DNA of 64,000 bases, from contig BSBN01000213.1 of NCBI GenBank assembly GCA_027924645.1, positions 33,792,501 through 33,856,500 of the forward strand. The letters run 5' to 3'. How positions within the stretch are numbered: the first letter of the stretch is position 1; the number at the start of each line of letters is the position of its first letter. Shown piece after piece: positions 57,901 through 64,000 of this stretch. The stretch is from Cunninghamia lanceolata. Its lineage: Eukaryota > Streptophyta > Pinopsida > Cupressales > Cupressaceae. The notes beneath the pieces were generated by a model. The model did no database searches. It saw only the letters and a program-made list of their open reading frames with translations, and was not told the origin of the DNA. Made by a program: the position numbers and the translations under genes.

Positions 57901-58836
57901 ATGGATGGCAGAAAAGTCAGCGATGGAAGCACAGGGTGCCTACATGGCACATTCTAATTGGTGGGTGACTTTTCAACATGTTTTGATGCCATTGATCTCA
58001 ACGATAGGAAGGGAAATCTATGACCATGATTCAAATTTTCAATGGAGATGTTTTACTTTATTTCTGCAGCTGTTTTTGGGCGGGAAAATTTCAAAGGCAT
58101 GCAACTGCTACCTTTTAGATGGTTGTCAGTTGGTATGTCATTAATGGCAAGTTCACGGTGGTGTGGATGGATGGAGTTGACAAGCCAACAACCAGATTTA
58201 GGAGGAAAACCTGTGAACGGCGGCATATCTCCCGAACTCACCTATTTTTCCCTCCTGTTCTGCCCATGCTTTTAATGTTTTGGGCTCCATTTTTGGTGCA
58301 ATGTATCTAGCAAAATTTTTGAATTGCCATGTAATTAATTTGCTGAGTACACAATCTTGCTATAAAATGCAAACTGTGTCACTCATTGGTGGTTGTTGAA
58401 AACTGGACAAATTTTGGTGTTGTAACAAGATGCAATTCTACTAGTGGCTTTGTTTTGGTGCTTTGTGAGTTTATGAGTTGTACATTGAATGTTTTATGCA
58501 TAGAATTCATCAGTTTCATGTTGATTTAAATGAGTAATGCTTCATTGCATGTATTCTATTATTTATCTCTAAGTTGAATGTGTTCTTTTTCTGAATCTAA
58601 ACAACTAAAGGGTGTTTGAGATTCTAGGATATGGGTTTGCCATATTGAATGCTTGATTTTTTACTTCTGCTCAAGGAGTAGATTAAATGTTTTGGGTTAA
58701 GTGTTGGGAAGAATATATTTCAATGAGGATGTTTGTAAGCATAAATAACTGAATACTTAGTTTTGGGTAGTATTTGTAAGGTAGACACTACAAACCCCCC
58801 CTTGAAATCTGATTATTGTTTTAAACCTATGGTAAA

Positions 58837-58885
<49 letters not shown>

Positions 58886-59331
58886 TGACTCTGAGCCCTA
58901 GATAGGCACCAGTCTGGTCTTGTATTGAGGTTACAACCCAAAGTCCCAGTCTTGCATCCAAATACAAATACAAACTCAAACTTCAAATACAAACCTTTAG
59001 GACATTAGAAGTAATTTAGGACCAAAATCCTCTATCTCACAACTGAACATAGGCCCAAAGCTAGCCCCTTTGCCCTTATTTCACAGTTTTGGTCTGCATA
59101 AGAGAGGATTTATCTGCTTTGTGTCAACATCCCAGTCAGTTCATAGTCATATTTCATGGATGTTGAATAGGGAATACCCCCCTTGGTTCTGTAAAGCTTA
59201 AAGAAGAAGAGGAGATATTTATAGAGTCTATCTCCTATACAGTTGGCCCCTGGCCTGGGAATCCTATTGATCAGTGATGGCTACCTTGTAGGGATAATTG
59301 GGAAGCATCTAGTTGGGAACAAAATCCAACA
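57901..59331 (+). mobile_element. 5' LTR (end defined, start not) of Tat-like element 4
   Basis: The LTR ends AAATCCAACA at 59331, three bases before the PBS. TATAAAA at 58361-58367 and TATTTATAGAG near 59218 are promoter candidates. The 3' LTR is outside the window, so the start cannot be set; it may lie further left. Confidence 0.45.
58841..58879. repeat. (CA)n microsatellite
   Basis: About 39 bases of uninterrupted CA dinucleotides followed by TATATATT, inside the element 4 LTR region. Confidence 0.95.
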
Positions 59332-59335
59332 GATT

Positions 59336-59353
59336 TGGCGAGTCCACTGGGGA
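59336..59353 (+). promoter_or_regulatory. Primer binding site of Tat-like element 4
   Basis: TGGCGAGTCCACTGGGGA follows the LTR end CCAACA (59331). The TTTGGCGA-CC-CTGGGGA wording is typical of Tat/Athila-type elements, and differs from element 1's PBS. Confidence 0.75.
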
Positions 59354-59678
59354 ATTGCTTTGTATAAGAACCCTAGTTTTAAAAGAAATTAATTCCTAGT
59401 TATAGGTGGCGACTCTGAACCAATCTCCTAATCAGTAAAGTAAGAATTTGTATGTAAGGGAGAAGATCCCTGCGTAATCCTTTGTTTGAAGAATTACCCA
59501 TAAAAATGATGTACAGGAAAAAAGGGACTATTCAAGCCGATCAAGACAGTTCCCCCAGCCCCAGAAAAAATGATACCCAAGATAATCCTAGGTCTTCAGA
59601 GTAGCATGCACCATATTTTTCAAATACAAAGCTAAGATTCAAGATGTGTTTGAAAGGTAACAGGGTGATGGATTGAGA

Positions 59679-61499
59679 ATGAGGTCAGAGGTGTTTCAAG
59701 AATGCCCTTTCCTAGACCCCCGTGATAGATTTGAAGAAGCTGAATCCCCAAGGGATGATGATGACCAAAATGGAATGGGACCATCTTCTTCCATGCCTAG
59801 AGATGAAGAATTAGCTGAACAAATCAAGAACCTGAGAGCTGAATTAGAATATCTACAGGCAGTGAAGATTAGAAATGACATGAGACAAAAGGTGCAAGCT
59901 CTGAGAATTGCTCAGAATGATTCAGTTCATACTCTTGACAATGCAAATGTGCTGAGAAACCAACAAAGAAATGAAGTTCAGGATCAACATAATGATCAAG
60001 GACATAATGCAAACAATGTTAGAGCACCATTAAATAATGTGAGAAATCAAAATGCTAATAGAAATGCCAATGTTAATCAATTTGGTAGACAACCTATGCA
60101 ACTAGATAGATTCAGACAGTTAGTTTTTGATGGCATTCCTGGTTACCCTAACCCCATTGACAAACATGTGAGGCCACAGGTACCAAAAATTTTAGGAAAC
60201 AATACTATGTCAGGGGAAGATCATTTAAAGGCCTTTCAGAATGTCATGGACAACTTTGAGGTTGAGCATGAAGATGTTTTTATGAAATTGTTTATGCAAT
60301 CCTTAGTTGATGAAGCTAGAGAATGGTATAAAGGTCTACTTGACATAAGTATCTCATCATGGGATGACTTCAGGAGAATTTTCAAAGAGCAATATGGTGA
60401 TAAAACTGACCCAAGCTTTTTCATTAATGAGTTCACTGGTATTACTAAAGGATCAAATGAGCAGGTTGTAGATTTTAATGCTAGATTCACTAAGGTGTTG
60501 AACAAATTGCCACATCACATGAGGCCTAATGAACCAATGTGCATAGTGTTGTACATGAACACTTTTGATGCTAAAACAACTTATGGGTTAAGAGATAAGG
60601 GTCTTGCTAGCCTCAGGGATGCTTTCAGAATTGCAACAAATATTAAAAATAATAGGAAAGCATCTGGTAAGACAAACAGAAGAGATGATGTAAAAATTCT
60701 ACAAAATCCAAATAATAAATCTCAAACTACTCAAGGCAATGCATCCACTTCTGAGGATAAATTAGATAAATTGACAACTATTGTCAAGGACCTAAGTTAT
60801 AGACTAACTAAAAATGAAAAGGGGATAGGTCCTGACAGACAGGTTTACCAGAGGCAAGAAAAGAGACCATCATTGCATGATATGCCATATAACACTAATT
60901 GGCATAATGGTAAACCCATTCTCCCAAACAACAACACAAATCAAAGGGCTCAAAATGTTAAGGAAACTCCTGATCCTTTAAAGAAGGCTGTTAGTATTGT
61001 TGATGACACCCCATGGTGCATAATATGTCAAATGCCTCACTCACAGTCACAATGTATGATTGCTCAGTCTTTATATAATAATGTTGTTTCCTGTGATGAG
61101 TGCAATGAGCCACATTGTATGGAGGATGATAGTGTCAATATGTTGTCCACAAATAGGGAGTATCCTTCTCATGATGCTGATGCAAACACAAATAATGAGA
61201 TTCAGGTCTGCCAGTAGGTTTCCTGTGATGAAGATGATGAAGATAATTATGCTTATGCTCAAGACTCACACATTTTTCTGAATAACTTGAGAAGGCCTTC
61301 TGATGAAAAGATTAGAGCCCTCACAGTTGCAACAGTAGCTCAGGTCAAAAGCAATTATAACCTTAGGGGCAAGGCTCAGGTAAGCAACTCATGCCAACCA
61401 GAGAACACTTTTGTGAGCCAACCAGTGCATAATCATAAAGAGGCTAAACCAAAAAGAAACAATGGAACAATAATAAGCAAGGTTTTAAGCAAAAAATAG
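59679..61499 (+). pseudogene. gag: gag of Tat-like element 4
   Basis: ATG 59679. An acidic start (FLDPRDRFEEAE), a coiled-coil stretch (LAEQIKNLRAELEYLQAVK), an Asn-rich linker, then the gag core about 60170-60650 with GEDHLKAFQNVMDNF, EAREWYKGLL, SSWDDFRRIFKEQYG and VVDFNARFTKVLNKLP. A Cys/His cluster near 61010-61110 (CIICQMPHSQSQC) is a possible zinc knuckle. TAG at 61215-61217 then in-frame continuation to TAG 61499 with VKSNYNLRGKAQV. The frame shifts near a run of A about 61450-61495. Confidence 0.8.
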
Positions 61500-62400
61500 G
61501 TCATGATTCTCAAAGACCAGAAAATAGAGTTCCCCAAAATGAGGATCAAAGCAAGAATTCTTAGGTCATAGATGACATTCAAGGGGCCATGAAAATTAAA
61601 ACTGGATCATCTTAGGATAAAAATAAAACCATGGATCAGGCTACAACTGTTATACAAAATTATGCTCCTTTTGACAGAACTCAAGTTTTGTCCCAGATAA
61701 AAGTCTCTGTTCCATTGATGGAGTTGATGAAAGTTGAGGAATTCAGAAATAAAGCATTGTCCCTTATTTCAGGAGTACCTTGTCAAGCCAAGAAGAATGT
61801 TGAGACTTAGGGTAAAAAACAAGCCATGTGTATTGATGAGGATGAGGTTCTTGAAGTGTATCTGGGGCTGACCATGACAAAATGCCCTTCACAGGTTGAA
61901 CCATTTTATGTCTCCCTTGTTATCAATGGAAAAGTGATCAAGAATTGTATGCTTGACTCAGGAGCATCAACAAATATCATGCCTCTGGCTATCATGCAGC
62001 AAGCTGGGTTAAAGATAGATAGGGCATGTGGAAAATGCTATGCAATGGATGCTAGGGAAGTACCAATCATTGGAATCATGAAAGATGTAGATTTTAGACT
62101 GGCATCATATCCAGAAAAGACCTACAAAATGAACATAACAGTTGTTGACATAAAGCCACAATATGGTATGTTGTTGTCAAGAAGATGGGCAACATTGATT
62201 GGTGGAAGTATGCAATTAGATCTATCATATGCCATGATCCCAATGAATGGCAAAGATGTCAAACTAGTCAGAGAAGAAAGGTCACTAGAAACAGTTGAGG
62301 ATCAAGAGTTAGAAGAGCATGTATGTTTTGTGGATATTGACTGTGATAATTTCAGAGTTGTCTCAGATGATCAAGAAGGTAAAGGAAGAGATATTTGTAT
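61500..62400 (+). pseudogene. pol: Protease region of Tat-like element 4
   Basis: In a new frame from about 61450: protease MLDSGASTNIMPLAIMQQAG (about 61948-62007; DSGA intact), then YGMLLSRRWATLIGG and an acidic linker. Three TAG codons at about 61561, 61612 and 61807 break the part before the protease; the protease itself is open. Confidence 0.8.
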
Positions 62401-62880
62401 TCAAGAGCTTGACCAACAGGCTCTATGGACTATGTATTTTGATGGAGCCTGTTCAAAGGAATGTTCTGGTGCTGGAGTTGTGTTTTTATCTCTGGCAGGT
62501 AAGCTTCTGAAGTTCTCTTTCTTGTTAAAGTTTGCCTGCACAAATAATATTGCAGAATATGAGGCTCTGTTACTAGGATTGAATGTTGCTTTGAAGCATG
62601 GGATCAAGATGCTTAAAGTGTTTGGGGATTTAGAGTTAATTGTTTCCCAGGTTAGAGATAAGCATGCTTCAAAAAATAAGAGGTTAAAATAGTATAAACA
62701 TGCTGTCTAGGATATAATTGAATTATTTGATGCTTTTTCAATAAACTGGATAGACAGATCAAAAAATGTCATGGCAGATTTTTTAGCTAATGTAGCCATA
62801 AGGCCATATGATGTCACTCTGTTTGATGTCACAAATGTTGAAGTTAAACTTAGACCTGCAGTACTAGATAATGTGTGCAG
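62401..62880 (+). pseudogene. pol: RNase H before reverse transcriptase (element 4)
   Basis: MYFDGACSKECSGAGVVF (first Asp), CTNNIAEYEALLLGL (Glu), LKVFGDLELIVSQV (second Asp) and, after TAG at 62690 and about 62708 (Trp expected, CTGG context), the NVMADFLANVA region with the last Asp. As in elements 1 and 2, it lies between protease and RT. Confidence 0.8.
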
Positions 62881-62980
62881 TTGACAGGTGTTTGATGATG
62901 ATAAAGATTTGTTAAGTTTTTTACACTGTATAGATGAATATGAGAACCAGGAGATGGATTTTTAGAATTTTGTAGAGGTT

Positions 62981-64000
62981 GTGGATGGAAAAGAAACTCT
63001 TTTGGGGAAAGAGGTAATTCAACTCAAAACAAATAAAATCCCTAGAGGGCTGGTTGCTTTAGAAAGAGCATTTGACAATAGAGACCAATTTGTTACAAAG
63101 CCATCTCCTACAAACAAGAATGACTTCGAGGAGATAAACTTGGGGACATCTCATGCCCCCAAAAAGGTATATATTGGCAAACAACTCAAGCCACACATCA
63201 AGAGTATGCTGATTGCATTACTGAAAAAATATAAGCATGTCTTTGCCTGGTCATATGAGGACCTAAAAGCTTATAGAGAAGACTTATTCTAGCATGAGAT
63301 CCCTTTGAAGCCTAGGGCTAAGCCATTTAGATAGAAACAAAGACCTATTAACCCAACTTTGGCTCCAAAAATGCAAGAAGAGCTTATGAAGCTTAGGGAG
63401 GCTGGAATAATTGTGCCTGTCAAACACTCAACTTGGGTGTCCAATCTTGTCCTAGTTAGAAAGAAAAATGGTGATATAAGACTTTGTGTGGACTTTATAA
63501 ATCTAAATGTATCTTCTTTGAAGGATAACTATCCACTGCCTAACATGGAGGCTATGTTGCAGAAGGTGACTGGTTGTGAGCTTTTATCCATGATGGATGG
63601 GTTCTCAGGATACAATCAGGTGAAGGTAAAAGAATCTGAACAATACAAGACTGCCTTCACCATGCCATGGGGGACATATGTATATGTATGAATACCATTT
63701 GGACTAGCAAATGCAGGTGCTACATTTCAGAGGGCTATGGATGTTGCTTTTGCAGGATTGATTAACTCAATCTTGGCTGTATATCAAGATGATTTAACTG
63801 CCTATTCAAAAAAGAAGGAGCAACATTGCATGCACCTAGAACAAATTTTTATTAGAGCATTGGAATATGGCATTTCACTTAACCCAAAGAAATGTGCTTT
63901 TGGGGTAGTGGAAGGAAAACTATTGGGACACATTGTTTCCAAGGATGGAGTTAGGATTGATCCTGAAAGGGTTGCTGCAATTGACAGAATTCAAATTCCT
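62981..64000 (+). pseudogene. pol: Reverse transcriptase of element 4, runs off the window
   Basis: Linker LKTNKIPRGLVALERAFD, then KQRPINPTLAPKMQEELMKL, VRKKNGDIRLCVDFINLN, YPLPNMEAMLQKV, SMMDGFSGYNQ, AFTMPWGTYVY, GLANAGATFQRAMD, catalytic YQDDLTAYSK (about 63780-63810), SLNPKKCAFGV and HIVSKDG. Premature stops: TAG near 63290 and 63333 (Gln in the common FRQKQRP motif) and TGA near 63691 where YRR-type Arg is expected. Continues past 64000. Confidence 0.85.

Noticed and set aside
58841..58879. CA repeat as something functional
   Set aside because: Ordinary microsatellite with no surrounding structure.

Overview
The window looks like intergenic DNA of a plant with a large, repeat-rich nuclear genome, probably a gymnosperm (an inference, since no host gene is present to test it). 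I found no tRNA, rRNA, CRISPR array or bacterial-type operon. Nearly all of it is nested LTR retrotransposons (Ty3/gypsy Tat-like, another Ty3/gypsy, Ty1/copia), all decayed. Coordinates come from reading by eye; no alignment or database search was run, so junctions may be off by a few bases. || Main result: two copies of a Ty3/gypsy family appear to have giant LTRs (about 6.1-6.8 kb) that start TGTTGTG, end CAACA, and contain a long open reading frame, here called ORF-X (about 1,436 codons in the best copy). The LTR runs: terminal hairpin, U3 leader rich in TGACGTCA palindromes, TATA-like box, a 175-193 bp intron ending 6 nt before the ORF-X ATG, ORF-X, a second TATA box, then about 0.8-1.0 kb to the CAACA end. 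A candidate primer binding site follows, then gag, protease, an RNase H placed before RT, RT, the usual RNase H, integrase, a pair of hairpins, a polypurine tract and the next LTR. || Layout: 1-1391 is the first part of a minus-strand LTR inserted in the 5' LTR of element 1. Element 1 (plus) has its 5' LTR at 1392-12363, gag-pol at about 12.8-19.9 kb and its 3' LTR from 20747. That 3' LTR is split at 24788 by element 2 (minus; 3' LTR 24789-31554, gag-pol 32397-38072) and its last part is at 38073-38858. A divergent relative, present only as two LTR-like units of 4.8-4.9 kb carrying ORF-X and flanked by 5-bp target duplications, sits at 1982-6865 (inside element 1's LTR intron) and 44800-49620 (inside a copia element). 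I read these as solo LTRs. Element 1 is inserted in a minus-strand gypsy element (38859-43710), itself inserted in the 3' LTR of a copia element (43711-about 51.6 kb). From 53.2 kb come a copia-like remnant, unassigned AT-rich sequence, a degenerate tandem array (57.06-57.9 kb), and a second Tat-like element (PBS at 59336, gag-pol running off the right edge). || Most premature stops are TAG, commonly where a sister copy has CAG, plus TGA where a sister has CGA. This is what deamination of methylated CHG and CG sites would leave in silenced transposons.
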